A stretch of 64,000 bases of DNA from Trichoplax adhaerens (lineage: Eukaryota > Placozoa > Uniplacotomia > Trichoplacea > Trichoplacidae), in contig NW_002060946.1 of assembly GCF_000150275.1 (NCBI RefSeq), positions 4,191,035-4,255,034 of the forward strand, in the 5' to 3' direction. Below, in pieces: positions 14,125-26,927 of this stretch. The position numbers and the translations under genes are program-made. The notes under the pieces were generated by a model. The model was given only the letters and a program-made list of their open reading frames with translations. It had not been told where the DNA came from and made no database searches. The stretch's first letter is position 1, and each line of letters opens with the position of its first letter.

Positions 14125-17100
14125 TTAGCTATTTAAATTTTCTTGGGGTAGTGACCGAACAGCTTTGCTTTTTACCTTGACTGATGGTAATCGTGTAGGT
14201 CTAGGTGATGCTTCTGATGAGCGAGGTAGACTAGAATTTTTACTTAAATTAGGCTTTCTAAATGCAGTTTCATCGCTAGCTGATGCTGAATTGATAGGCT
14301 TTCTCTTTTTCTTTCTCCTAGGACTTCCATTGCTTTGTGCTGGGCTATTAATCCTATCATTTACTAAGGAAATTGGATTAGTTATTGATGATGACGCCGA
14401 TGATATCTCTCGACCTGGTTTTCGTAACTTTGTTTTTGTCGATATCGAATGGTTCGAAGATTCTTTACTCAACCGTGATCTGGGTGAAGATCGTGCAGAT
14501 GAATTCGGTGATCGAGATTTCGAAAGTGGATATTCGCCAACAGAGTCAGGTCGAGGAGAATTTTCGGCTATTCTATTACTTTCTGCGGATTGAACTCGCG
14601 GTGAAGAATATTTTCGCGACCGAGGAGATCTTGGTGATCTTGGTGATCTAGGTGATTTCCGCCTTTGAGATTCAGACGAATGCAACGTTCTCTGCGGTTG
14701 CATATTAATAGGAGAATCAGCAGATATTGGCGTGATCCTTCCATCTTCAGTAGCTCTTGGCGACAAAGGAGGCAAAGGACGACCACGCGGCTTGTTGTGA
14801 AAAGTTTCTTCGGTATCAGGTCTTGAAGTTTGATTTAATTCTGGTACTAGTTTACTTTGTACAGACATGGAAGGAGAAATAACATTTTCGACGTCAACAT
14901 AAGTGGTTCCTATTTGATCGCTATTAGCAGTAATTTCTGACACCGGTATTTCATGTAATGATTCGCCAGAGGATCCTTCTTCATGGTGAACTATACGACC
15001 ATTGCTATGAGGCCTCTCCACGTGTTGCTGATTATCATTATTTACATACGTTTGAGCATCATGCGATCCTCTTAACCCATCATCATCTCTTTCTGTATGG
15101 CGGTGACCATGATGGCCATAAGATTTCAATACGTTAGAGTCATTATTCCATTTATCATTTCTATGATCTTTTAGTTGATCATTTTTTGCTTTTCTATACT
15201 GGTCTTCAGTGTTATGTTTATGTAGTAAAGGTTTAGTATCTTTATGATCTGATGCAGAATAAACATCACTCTCAGTTTGATAATCTTTTTCATCGGCTTT
15301 TCTGTCATTTATAATGTCTCCGGACGAATTATCGTACTTCGTGGATAAATGGATAGGTTCGCTCTTTTGAGAGTCGTCATCGTCGAGATTTTTAGAATCT
15401 TTAATATTTTGATGACGGAATTGTTTTCTACGAGGGGAAGACTGTTGACCTCTAATGGAGGTGCCATTTAATTTCTATTTAAAAATTACATCAAATAAGA
15501 ATGTAATACTTAAAAAAAATACTATGTACGAAACTGTTAATTAATTGCGATTTAAGATAAAGTAAATATTTCACTACATAGTAATATCTTAAAATCAAAT
15601 AGAAGCTTATAAGGAGTTTCCGTACAGGTTTGATGCTAGCTCTGTTTTTTATGGTATCAATTTCTTCGTGAATTGATTCTTCAAGCTGATTCCTATATTA
15701 TGCGTATATGGAAATCATAAATTTAAGAAATGAGCGCAGTGTTTTGTAGCCAAAGAATATATTCATGATTGTGTCAAAACTTCGTTGTTAGGAAACTGTA
15801 TTGCTTTACAAGGCTAAATTAATGTCTTGTGTAGACAAAGTTATAAGTAAAATACTTATAAAAGGTTATTGCAAGTTATCTTACCCATTGCCGCATTCTA
15901 AATCATCGGGGGAGACTTTTACCTGCAAGATAATGGCATAATTTAAAATTTTTATAGTTAGCGATAATGATAGGCTTACTACAGCCTTTTAATAATAATT
16001 CGTATAGACGTTTAGATGTAGATATTACCTACTATATTTTTAGCATGTACACAAATTGAAATACCTTTCGCCGTAAGCAACAACCTTCCTTTCGATCTTC
16101 ACTTTTCGTACTATCAGTCTCTTCAGGTTCTTTAGTACGTTCTCGTTCACCAACAATATAAGCGTATGTAGTTAAACCATTAACAACTATGTGACGTTCA
16201 GATTTAGATTAGTATCATATTTACCGTGTCAGAGAGAAAAATGAAACACTTGTATTTTTACTCACTTAAATGTACATGAAAAAAGAATAGGTGGCCCACT
16301 AATCCTGAAGCCACTAGAGCTAGTAGCCCTAATATGCCTATAACAATGGGATAGGCTGCATCGGGTACGACACCAAAGATAGTGAAATTATCTATATATA
16401 AAATTGGAAGTTTTAGGAGAAAAAGGGTTTCCATAAATCATGTAAAGAGTGATAAAGATTTATTAATTATTTCTTATATGAATGCCTTTTATCAATATTA
16501 TAAACTAATGTCTAATCACAATAGTTAAAATAAAAATCGCTAACGAGATCAATGTAAAATTAGTTAACAACTTTTGTTTTAAAATTTTCTATTCTTACTT
16601 CCTTTAATAGATTGGATATCAACGAAGTAGGCAATGAACTGATATAATGCTATACCAAAAATAAAAGCTGTCGACACAAATGCCGTAAAAATGCAGACGA
16701 GAAACAATCTGTAAAATGCAAAAACATCTAGATTAAGTATTGCATCCTCAATAATAGATAGAAGAGTAACTTTAATTTTATTCTCAATCTATTTACTTAA
16801 AATTTATTAATCAATTATTTATGGCATAAAAAAGTTGTAATATCTTATTAATAGCAATTTCAATCGAGTGGTACTTTGTGCATTCAACTAAAAGTGTAAG
16901 AAATCTTTTAAGCAATATAGCCTACCTGTAGTTTCTTCCCCCTACACAGTTATTCAACCATTTACAGTGATGATCAAATTGTGATACACATTTATTGCAT
17001 GCGCTGCAATGTTTAGCCGATGAACTTCTAATTAGTGGACGATAAAAATAGAAAATCTTTACTTGTTAGGCAGTAATAGTGTACAACAGCAAGAGGTGCA

Positions 17101-19451
17101 GCGAGCGTTCCTAGAAATAGTCTCCTTTTATCGTAGAAAGTATACCGTACTAAAAATTCTGATACCAGTAACGTAAAATATTTCTCGACGGCACAATTAT
17201 ATAAGAAAAATTATAATATGGCAGCATAGGCTATCCAGTAGCAGAGTTTACTGCATTTATTCTACGGAACGATAAAATTTACTATAATCTACAAAACACC
17301 AATACATAACGTCGAGCACACATATACATATTATTGAAAAAGTACTTTTATGGCTTAGATCAACTTACACTTTTACTTCACAAATATAGCAATAGTTATT
17401 CTCTATGACGTGAGATTGAGTATTTCTATTAAATAAGCGAAGATTCTTTCGAGAAGATGAACTTTTCGCCCTAACATTAGGTTCTGCGGGGTCAACGACC
17501 AAACAAATAATATGAATTATAATATGAATTCCAAAGGTAACCGCAGGTATCTAAGGATTTTGGTTAAAATATTAAGGTCCACCTTTACAAATTGTTTGAT
17601 ATACTACTTCTATGATATAAAAAGTCTATCATTATCATTTATTTCAGTATCAAATACTAGATATTATTGAAAAATCATAAAATTTTGTAAGAATTTCGTT
17701 AAATGAGGATAGAGAACGGTGCCAACGAAAGACTTGAATTCAATACCTGGTAATAATGAAGAAGTATCTATACATTTTTTTATTCATTTAACGTACTATA
17801 CAATTGTAAAATTTTTCTCCAAAGATAATGATATAGATAATAATTTAGTTTATGGTTTAAAGTCATCTACACTCTTGACAAAAAATTGCTATGCTAGTTA
17901 CCACTAACATAAATCATAAAGTAAATTTAACTTTGAACGTGTTATTGATAATAACTGATATGGAATCAAATTAAGGAATAAAATACTGAGCAAAATAACA
18001 CTATTTACCCAAAAGTGTCATGATATCTAGCCGAATTTCAACTCAGAGATTGCATGAGAACGTTATTTAATGTATCTTATAACATGTTGCTATTCGCAGA
18101 TTGTATGTGTTTTATGGAAAAAAAGGTATTGTTAAAGTATGATCGAATCAACTCAACAGCATATGGTAGCAAACTCGTAATCAGAAGAACATGACTTAAT
18201 CAAACTTAGTAAAATGGTAATAATGACGACCTTGACTTTGATGGTTATATTTCAGCACCGTAGAAAAATGTTAAATTACATAAAGTCAACAAGAACGCTA
18301 TATAAGGATATTTATAAGTAATAATAGAAAATTGTTTTGACATAACTACTAAAATGATCTTTTTTTTGTACCCTTTTGACTATGTTACAGGTCATTACAC
18401 GGGCGATTACAAAGAGTGAGTGTAATTCCTGATGTACCATTCTTAAGAATAGAACAATATTCAAGAAAATTTATATCGACACTACATATACTCGTACTAC
18501 TTTTCTATGCTAGATTTCAGCTAATTTGTTAGCAATATAACATGACCAAGATATTTACAACAATACGGGTACCATCTTTATAAAATTGTCTAATTCTAGC
18601 GATGATATTGATAGCCGAAATCAGATAAAAGTTACCCTAATTCTTGATCAGGGGTTCATGTCTGACTATAAAGATTACTGTATATTGATAAATCGAAAAA
18701 TATACTATGTTATTTTTTGCAGAATTTATGTATATTTGAAATAGACTATCTAAGTTGCTATGTTTTTGACTATAGCTTTGTAATAATGTTAAGAAAAGAG
18801 AACTCCTGCTACGAAATCATGACTTTATAAAATTTACGAAGTTATTCTATCTAATGATCGGAAACTCTCTTTTACCCATTCAGACAATACTCATTATATT
18901 TACAGTTGGGTAAGAACTTGAAATATCATCATTCAGCTTTGCACTATCTACTCCTTCGATATCAATTGGCTCAGAGTTATTTATACTGTATTACAGTAAA
19001 ATTCTACAATACTCTATCGATCGTACATCCCATATAAATCAATCTATTTCTAAATATTACGACACTATCTTAAAAGAATATATAACCCTTGTACGATACA
19101 TACAATTATAAATGACGCTTCAAAACTTATGCGATAAAACTATACTATCGTCAGTTGTTCCAAGTAGGTTATATCGAACGTAATAGTCACATCAACAACA
19201 GTGAAATAGAATGAAAAGACTACACGTTATAGAGATTAAAAAAAATAAATAAATAAATAAGCGATCTAAATGATATTGAAGGATACGATTATTGCTACCA
19301 ATCTCCAAGTCGTAGGTATATGAAATATCATAACAGCGAAATAGAAAACGGTAAATAGCACAATTATAGTCCAGGCAATAAATTGTAACGGATGTAACGG
19401 TATCATTAAACCGTTCGTTCTTGACTTTCTTTTCTCGGCTAATGATGCCAT
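14125..19451 (-). CDS. ZDHHC1/11-type palmitoyltransferase with long disordered tail
   Basis: This is an S-acyltransferase of the ZDHHC1/ZDHHC11 subfamily, integral to ER/Golgi membranes. Nine exons: 19451-19299, 17550-17369, 17027-16926, 16708-16599, 16391-16266, 16186-16065, 15922-15885, 15692-15626, 15474-14125. They sum to 2250 nt, or 749 aa, with the frame closing at each junction. It opens with the subfamily mark NG....[10 protein letters not shown] and TM1, then TM2 and DPAEPNVR. The Cys-rich domain follows, with KHCSACNKC and [18 protein letters not shown]; Cys133 of DHHC is the acyl-accepting residue. Two more TM segments come next, then [11 protein letters not shown], the subfamily form of TTxE. 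An EGCC pair follows in the cytosolic tail, a likely palmitoylation site. The last exon encodes about 450 residues, polar and low-complexity: His-rich near [18 protein letters not shown] repeats, then basic Ser/Pro/Arg-rich sequence. The TTxE glutamate is replaced by alanine (TTYAY). ZDHHC1 and ZDHHC11 cannot be separated by eye. Confidence 0.93.
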
Positions 19452-19879
19452 ATTATATCTGTCGTCGACGAGATTTTCAATTCTATTTTAGTTTCAGCAA
19501 TAGCAATAGCGATAGGAATTTTTCACATCATGCCTTTTTTCTTATACGGTAGCATAGCAACCACTCCAAATAGGTAGGCAAAGTGAGGAGATTTGTTCTT
19601 ATAGCGCAGTTTGTAATTTACTAAACTTAGATACACTACGACATCCCTCTTGAGGTACTATTACTTTACTGTAATGGCTGGCGACTGTTACCTATGCGTT
19701 CTAAATAGTAGACCCTTTGAACTGGTTAAGATTAATTTCAACTTTTTCAACGAGGCCTGTCAATTATCTAAGTCAACGGCTTCTGCTTTTCTTTACGGCA
19801 CGGTACTTTTTAAAATTAACACCGTCATAGCCCGTAATAATACTGGTATAAGAAGAATTGCGCACACACACACTATATT

Positions 19880-19978
19880 ACATATATATATATATATATA
19901 TACACGTAACATATATATCTATATATATATATATATATACACGTAACATATATATCTATCTATATATATATATATATA
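19880..19978. repeat. Compound TA microsatellite with a minisatellite unit
   Basis: TA runs are interrupted by two near-identical 'acacgtaacatatatatcta' units. The interruption and its flanking TA run have thus duplicated together as a unit of about 45 bp. Confidence 0.9.
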
Positions 19979-20243
19979 CAGTATGTGCAGTACTTTTATA
20001 TCTATACTCGTTTATACGTATGTAAATAAATAGCGTGATTCTATAATGTTTGAATCAGGAGAGGAGGTTGAATGAATCTGTATAAAGATTCAATTCATGA
20101 AATGTAGGCAATTCCACGGTTTATTTTTTAATAACTACTGGCAACGCATACTGTATCCTTATGAAAGGTGAAGGAGGTCAGATCGAGAGTCTCGGATGGA
20201 AGGAAGATTGGACGCCTTGGCTATAAACACATGATTACACTCA

Positions 20244-20284
20244 TGTACTGTACTGTACTTGTACTGTATGTACAGTACAGTATC
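20244..20284. repeat. GTACTG palindromic cluster
   Basis: Direct (TACTG)n copies followed by their reverse complement (TACAG)n, so the stretch can fold into a hairpin. Confidence 0.85.
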
Positions 20285-20830
20285 ATATCCTATTTTACAG
20301 CGAGTGTAATCCTTTATTATTACAGTAGTCCTCTAGCGTTTAGACCTCTGCATCCGTTACCATACACATCGCATTGTTCGGCTAGATCAGAACAGTTATA
20401 GTTCTAACTTGTACATGAGGTAAATTTCATTTATCTGCAAATTTCGGTCTGTAAAAAGATTTTGTATTCTATGGTTTACACTACCCATTGCCGTCGTAGC
20501 CAAATACCCACTGACTAGTGAGTTTCAGAGTTTGATTTTATCCGTTTAATATTACACCATCCATGGCTAAGATTTGTTGTCTATCGCCGTGTAATGCTCC
20601 TATGAAAAATCAATCCAATCCCTCTTGATTATAGTGTATATGATGGAACTCGAGCATTAAGTTCTGCTTCTGCATGGTGCCCCATAGCAGACTAAATTAC
20701 CCGGTAATTCATTAATTAATGCATGGAGGGACCCTGTCCAAACAGTGTCAGCTGTCCATGGTCAACAACAAATTTTCCAATTTTTTTCCAAATGTCAATA
20801 TGACATCCAATATGGCGTTATCGTACCACA

Positions 20831-20990
20831 GTGTACAGTACAGTGCAGTACAGTACGGTGTACTGTACACGTACTGTACTGTACTGTAGTTTTTTGTGTA
20901 CGGTACAGTACTGTGCTACAGTCGACTGCTAGACACAACAGTAGAATATGCTACACTGTACTGTACACTGTGTACTGTACAGGTTACGTC
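20831..20990. repeat. GTACTG/GTACAG palindromic cluster
   Basis: Many copies of GTACTGTAC and GTACAGTAC in both orientations over about 160 bases, with short spacers. The open frame 20745-21032 is produced by the repeat (repeated YCTV/QYS strings) and is rejected as a gene. Confidence 0.85.
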
Positions 20991-21471
20991 CAAATAAATG
21001 TTCAATGTTATTCATCGGAGATCATTTCATGATGAATATTGGACAGCTAATCTACATTTGGATATGATGAATTCTGATGATTCTATTGCCAACGGTAAGA
21101 AAGTGAAATTAACTTGAGTGTTTCAATAGAACCGCCTTGAGTAGATAGCATACATCATTCAGACTGATAATGTCTTCCTAATCACATCCAAATGATGCTT
21201 CGTAGGTAAAGAACGGTGAGATAGTGGCAAGAATACTGCTTTAAAAGCAACTATCGCAGGCCATTGCGAACTGTCACTCAACTCGACTAATCTGGTGCGT
21301 ATAACTAAGCTCAATTAGCTGTATTTGCGGACTGTCTATTTGTCTACATCCTACAGACGTGTACTATGATCATAGTGCTTATTTCAGCTTCAGCATATGT
21401 CTATGGAATAGTGGATTGATTCATTTTCTATGATAAGTTGCTTTACCATGCTACAGATATCATTAGTTACT

Positions 21472-21806
21472 GAAACCCCTAAAACCGAGGTAAGAATGCT
21501 TGTTGCCTCTTGCCTTCAGCGACACCAGCATACAATAATATAGTAGAATGATTGCCTAATTTCCTGCCCTATGTCCTAGATTATGTAGCGTATTTTCCTA
21601 GCTAATGCCTTTAATATCTATCTATTCTGTATATAAAAGAAACCCCTTAAACCGAGGTAAGAATGCTTGTTGCCCCTTGCCTTCAGCGACACCAGCATAC
21701 AATAATATAGTAGAATGATTGCCTAATTTCCTGCCCTATGTCCTAGATTATGTAGCGTATTTTCCTAGCTCATGCCTTTAGTATCTATCTATTCTGTATG
21801 TAAAAT
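21472..21806. repeat. Recent 167-bp tandem duplication
   Basis: Copy 1 starts about 21472 and copy 2 about 21639, both with 'gaaacccct(a/t)aaaccgagg'. They match almost base for base through 'tctattctgtat(a/g)taaaa', with only a handful of differences, far fewer than in the other arrays here. Confidence 0.95.
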
Positions 21807-22248
21807 GACCTTTGAGTAACATTATCCGGTATGAATGATTGTGAGTACTTTATTCCATTTTTGCAAATACGTTATTCTACACTCTGAAATGATTCCTGCA
21901 AGGTTATCGTGCATAGCACCTGTCATTCAATAGTCTTCCATTTTCCAGTCACGACTTGAATTAAAGTGTTACATTTTAATACGTAAACGCTTGTTGAGAT
22001 ATGTTTCATAGTTATCCACACGCTATGACTATGTGTACACACTAGTAATAGCCTTAATTACTCATGTTGTCATTGAGCTATACTTGAGTTACTGTATACA
22101 AGCATATAGTGCAAGTTTCAGAGTCCGTATGGAGGTTACCATATTGTGCAATAGAGGTGTACCTCTGAAGATATAAACATTAACTTATTTTTATCTCAAC
22201 AAACTTCTAATTGAAATGTATCCATCTACTTCATTAGAATCGTAAATT

Positions 22249-24763
22249 ATGACCAAGAAGGGAAGTAAAAAGAAGGGTCTCACTTGGAATAAATCGAAAA
22301 AGGATCAAGCGGAACAAGGTTACCTTCATTGTAAATCACGTACATAGACGCTACTGACTACTTCCAAGAGTTTCTTGTATGTAGTACAGGCGCAAGATGA
22401 TAAGTTTTCTTTGCAAGCAGTTACGATTCTGATAGATAATAACAAATTTACTTTAAAATACGAATATTATTATATAGAAGATGACCTTATTAATTTTTGG
22501 CAAAGATTGCTAATGAATGTAATTTAATTTAATCAAAATTTTTCAATTGTTATACCGTATTGTAACCCTACATCTGATGTCAGTTAAGTTAATAAGCGAA
22601 GACGATGCGTAATTTATACGTTATGTTCGTACCATCTTGACAGAAACAAAATACAGTACACAGTATTTTTAGAATGAATCTGACATGCATACATCTGATT
22701 TATTTATTCTAATTAGAACATCAACGTAATAAAATCCGATTAATTAATGAAGCCTTAGAAACTGACCCGGTAGATATTCGCTCTTTAAGGCAATTTGCCC
22801 TTAGCGCTGATGGATTCGTTAATAATGAAATTCGTCGAAAAGTCTGGCCTAAGCTTATCAATGCAAACACCTGGAAATACCATGATGAAACTTCGAGTAT
22901 GCTAGATTTAATGTAAAGAAATCGTCTGTTATGCGAGATTTAGCTATTACAATCTTTGCTTGATATTCTAGATGGAGAAGCCGATGTTGTTAACTTGTAT
23001 AAATCTCATAAGGATTGGATGCAAGTCGTCTTAGATGTTGATCGATGTGGATCGCGTTTGCCACCAGGTACTGCTTCATTCATATATTACTGTGTGTAAT
23101 ACGCTTGTAGAAGATCTAACAAACGTTAATTTGAGTTTGCAATCTATAGCACATTTTACAGTCAAAAAAGTCAACTATAATTGCTATACTTTTCCACCCA
23201 TTTGAACGTTGACGATAATAGCTATAAATAGCATACATAATATTATATAGTATCATAAGAATCGTAATCATGTTTATATGGTATTTATATAGAGAGTACA
23301 CGATGTAGTATAGTATTCTTTAAAATCCATAGTCTTACGAGGATTCATTTACCGTTTGGCGCATTCTGTACTATAAAATAATCACTTAAAAATCAATACA
23401 TTTCGTATCTTAATGTCTTTATGCCGCCTTAATATGATAGGAATTAGAGCAAGTAAACGTCGAAATCTTCAACGGCAGCTTCTAAACGTCATTATGTGTG
23501 TGATCAGCAGTAATAGTAACCTTCACTATTACCAGGTTTGTTCTACAACTGTATAATATAAAGTAGTGTTTAAATGGGCATCATCTGTGTCATATTTACA
23601 GTGCGAATTATTTGCTATATTCCTGTATGAAGGGTTTTCACGATGTATGTTTGACATTGATACTGTCGGTTGGAGAAACCGCTGCTCTTGCCCTTGCAAA
23701 TAAACTCGCTAGAAATCATCTAAGGTACGACAATGATAAGTGCATAAATTAAATAATTTTAATTGAGATGTTATTCCTAATGTTCAATCAATCTTATTGG
23801 TGTAGAGATTTCATGGAAAGTGATATGATAAATACGAAAAATATCTTGGAACTGATCAATCCTATAATCATCATGGAGAATTTACAATTATTTCAAGCGC
23901 TACAAGAGTATGTATTATTATCTTTTATATTATCTCAACTCTTGCCTATGTAGATAGCTTTTTATTTAATATTTAACGTTAGAGCATTGCACGTTATTAT
24001 ATATGGACAGATCTAATGTTGGCAACGTGTTTGCCATCAGTTGGTTAATCACTTGGTTTGCACATGATTTTGAGGACCCTGCAATATCATATCGTCTATA
24101 CGATTTCTTCTTAGCTCATCATCCGCTCATGCCAGTGTATACTGCAGCTGCGGTAAGCTCTACTACGTTTAACCTGGATAATAATCTCCATTGAAATTCT
24201 GAAATTTAAATATTTACAGATGGTATTGCGAAGAAGTGAAGAAATTCTAGAGTCGGAGCGAGATATTGGCTTCTTACATGCCTTGCTAAGAAGATTACCC
24301 CAAGATGTTCCTGTGGAAGCCCTTATAGAAGAATCGATGGCTCTTTGTCAGAAGTATTCACCGACCCAGCTAACGAAGTGGGTGAAAACTGTTAATTATC
24401 GTGGCCAGTAAGTATTACCAATTAAATACCAATTGTATAGCCATTTCATAATTGGTAGAATGGAGTTTGCTTTAAATTTATATTTGTCATGTAAGTTTGA
24501 TATTGACGTTCATGTATGCATATTACAGTCGTATTATTGAATGCTATGACGCGCTCCTATATGAAGTATCGCGGCAAAGACCAGATTCTATATTGCAGCA
24601 ACTTTATGATGCAGGAAAAGGTCCCATGGATGACTTAGACGACATAGATGCAAAAGAGTCTAACCAAGGTTTACTTGGAAATGTAACATTATGGGCAGTC
24701 AGCGCAACAGTTGGCGCAGCAGCTGTAGCAATCATGAATACTGTCTATGGATCTTGGATATAA
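22249..24763 (+). CDS. TBC1D20: TBC1D20 homologue (Rab1 GAP), 9 exons
   Basis: This is an ER-anchored TBC-domain GTPase-activating protein; the vertebrate protein acts on Rab1 and Rab18. Exons: 22249-22318, 22717-22896, 22972-23067, 23441-23535, 23633-23724, 23806-23907, 24011-24152, 24220-24407, 24529-24763. They sum to 1200 nt, or 399 aa (human 403), and the frame closes throughout. The basic Lys-rich N-terminus is followed by EIRRKVWPKLIN, the TBC domain entry. The arginine-finger motif VxxDxxR is Val102-Asp105-Arg108, and the glutamine-finger motif YxQ is Tyr145-Gln147 in HYYQ. Later blocks are NVFAISWLITWFAHDF and RLYDFFLAHHPLMPVY. The C-terminus has one hydrophobic segment (LWAVSATVGAAAVAIMNTVY) typical of a tail anchor in the ER. 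Both catalytic residues are present, so it is probably active. It is convergent with RP9. Confidence 0.95.
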
Positions 24764-25745
24764 AAAAATCAATTTATGTTACAAGCATTTTATCGAATTA
24801 TCATAATGGAATGAAAATATAGCTGTACATATAAAAATTTTTATTACCAATGTATTATTGTTAACCCGTTGTAGGTCACCTTTTTAAATTACTTTAATAC
24901 AAGAACGATTTTATATTGTAAAGTTGACAGTCTTCGTCTTTTTACGTTTATTACAATATTCAATAGATTAGCCGCACTACATATTTCTCTTGCAATATTA
25001 TCGCTCCTGTGCGCGCTTTAAAATAGGTAAAAGATCTTTTTAGGATAGAATTTATTACTGTGACTATCTTGGTAATTGTATGAATCGCTATTTGCGTTGT
25101 AAAGTTACATCAACGAAATATTATTTGAGTTATTGCTCGTAGAGATAACTGAATTTTATAGCTTAAATCAAAAATTATGTATCAGTCCTAACATTTTTAT
25201 AGAATTATCTTATTGAGAGTAGTGAAGATCTAGAAATATATATATATATATATATAATACCATAGAGGACGGCATAGTGCATGCAATAGCATGGTCTACC
25301 TCCACCTTGAACAGTTTGACTATAATCTACGAATATTCTACAGCCGTACTTTGTATACTTATATGGAAGCAAATGCAATTATTCTTTCTATAGTTTTATT
25401 ATAAATTCATGTAATAATGCTTCATAAACAGTTTTTCTAAACTGTAATTATACCAAATGCAAGATTTACAGTAGATAAAATAAAGAAGCTACAGTAATAT
25501 ATATATATTTATATACACATTTACATTGCTAACCTAATTAACGACTTTAATTTTATGACGCGCGTAAGTCGGGATTAAAATGAAAGAGAAAGGGAGAAAG
25601 TGTTCATTTTTAATTACAATCTTGAATGTATCGACTCAGATCCGCTACGTAACTCATCAGTGTAAAGAGTCAACGCTATAATGAATATTAGTATGCATGA
25701 ATGCCTGATGATACCATTAAGAGAATTCTCTTAGTAGCATCTACT
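24764..25745. other. Convergent 3' region between TBC1D20 and RP9
   Basis: AT-rich spacer with short TA runs at about 25235-25257 and 25495-25516. No gene is seen. It presumably holds the 3' UTRs of both genes. Confidence 0.6.
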
Positions 25746-26927
25746 TCATCTCTTTTCTTTACTTCGTTTATGTTTTCTCTTGCGTTCATCACAAGAACTA
25801 CTAGATGCATACTTATGATCTTTCTTATCACGATGTTGCTTACTACTACTGGATTTCTTCTTTTTACTTTTCTTTTTATGTTTGTGCGTTTTATGTTTTT
25901 TAGATCGGTGATGACCAGCGCCACTACTATCACTGGATGTAGAATCTTCCAGTAGTGATTTTAAAAATTCTACTCTGAAATGTTATGAATTATATATCGT
26001 TACTTATAGCTAATTTTGCTTACAATTATTTCTTAATACTGTATTGTAATCAAAATTTAGATTAGAAAGAAACTTTATCAGCATTTACCGAGCTTTACTA
26101 GCTGTACGCTTAGTATCCTTAACGAAATTATGCATGGGATCTTCGTGGCTCTAAATGTAGTGAAAATAGGACAATTAGCATAAAAAAAAGGTCCCGATGA
26201 AATATCTGTTTCTTGATTTAATTGAATAATTTCAATTAGAGATTGTTATTTTATACAGTTTCAACTGGTAACTTAGAAATTTGTGTGACTATATCTATCA
26301 ATTTATTTGGTTAAACTATACATTATTATAAACTCCTTAGATATTAAAAATTAATTTTACCGCAAATGTACGTTCTCCCATAAGTTATTTACTGCTCACA
26401 TAGTACATAATTATAATAGCGGATTTTTATCTATTGTTAAGTATAAGTAAAATAATATGCGAAACACTGATGGAGCATTACTATTCGAAATTCTTCTAAT
26501 TTTCGATTGCCGCTGATAAAATAAGGGCATTCTTTATCGCCTGTTCGATGACCATATGCCTTGCATCTCCAACCTATATCAGTAGAGGAGGAAAGTCAAT
26601 AGAGAAATTAACGTTATGATATGTTGTACAGCATGATCATAAATAAAATTACACTATGACGTCGAGGTTAGTGTTCTGTCAGAGTTCAATTAAATAATAA
26701 TGCCATACAAGATAATGCTATGACAAAACATTACGCAGAAAATAACTCGTAAATATTAACTTGATATTGCATAATACTAAGTATATAATAAACTAACATT
26801 GCATAACTTTAACTTCTTTTCCTAACGGCATCCATAACCCTCTACTTGGTGCATTTGCAAGAAATTTTCTGGCATGCACATTTTCTGGTAGATCAGGTAT
26901 GCAATCTTCAGGCTTTTCATCGTCTTC
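25746..26927 (-). CDS. RP9: RP9 (PAP-1) homologue, 5' end unresolved
   Basis: RP9 is a nuclear protein that binds the PIM1 kinase and splicing factors; the human gene is linked to retinitis pigmentosa 9. Exons seen: about 26927-26798, 26573-26482, 26150-26089, 25974-25746. The order is KPEDCIPDLPENVHARKFLA, then SRGLWMPLGKEVKVMQC. A CCHC-like zinc knuckle follows (CWRCKAYGHRTGDKEC), then SHEDPMHNFVKDTKR and VEFLKSLLEDSTSSDSSG. The tail is Lys/Ser/His-rich and ends KEKR-stop. All internal junctions keep frame, with donor GTTAGT splitting the first knuckle cysteine. The vertebrate protein has about 60 residues before this point that I could not place; the acceptor at 26927 (TTAAAG) is tentative, and an exon may start up to 26960. 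Open frames at 25688-25955 are shadows of the Lys-rich tail. Confidence 0.88.

Larger units (their letters stand above)
19452..22248. other. Divergent intergenic region, ZDHHC1-like / TBC1D20
   Basis: This holds the 5' flanks of two divergent genes. It contains a compound (TA)n/minisatellite (about 19880-19978), GTACTG-type palindromic clusters (20244-20284 and 20831-20990) and a 167-bp tandem duplication (21472-21806). No coding sequence is recognised; open frames at 19650-21032 run through simple repeats. Confidence 0.6.

Noticed and set aside
14165-14786. Overlapping frames on both strands (142, 88 and 72 aa)
   Set aside because: They are shadows of the low-complexity last exon of the ZDHHC gene.
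20745-21032. 95-codon plus-strand open frame
   Set aside because: It translates the GTACTG palindromic repeat (recurrent YCTV, QYS, CTVQ strings) and has no independent coding signal.
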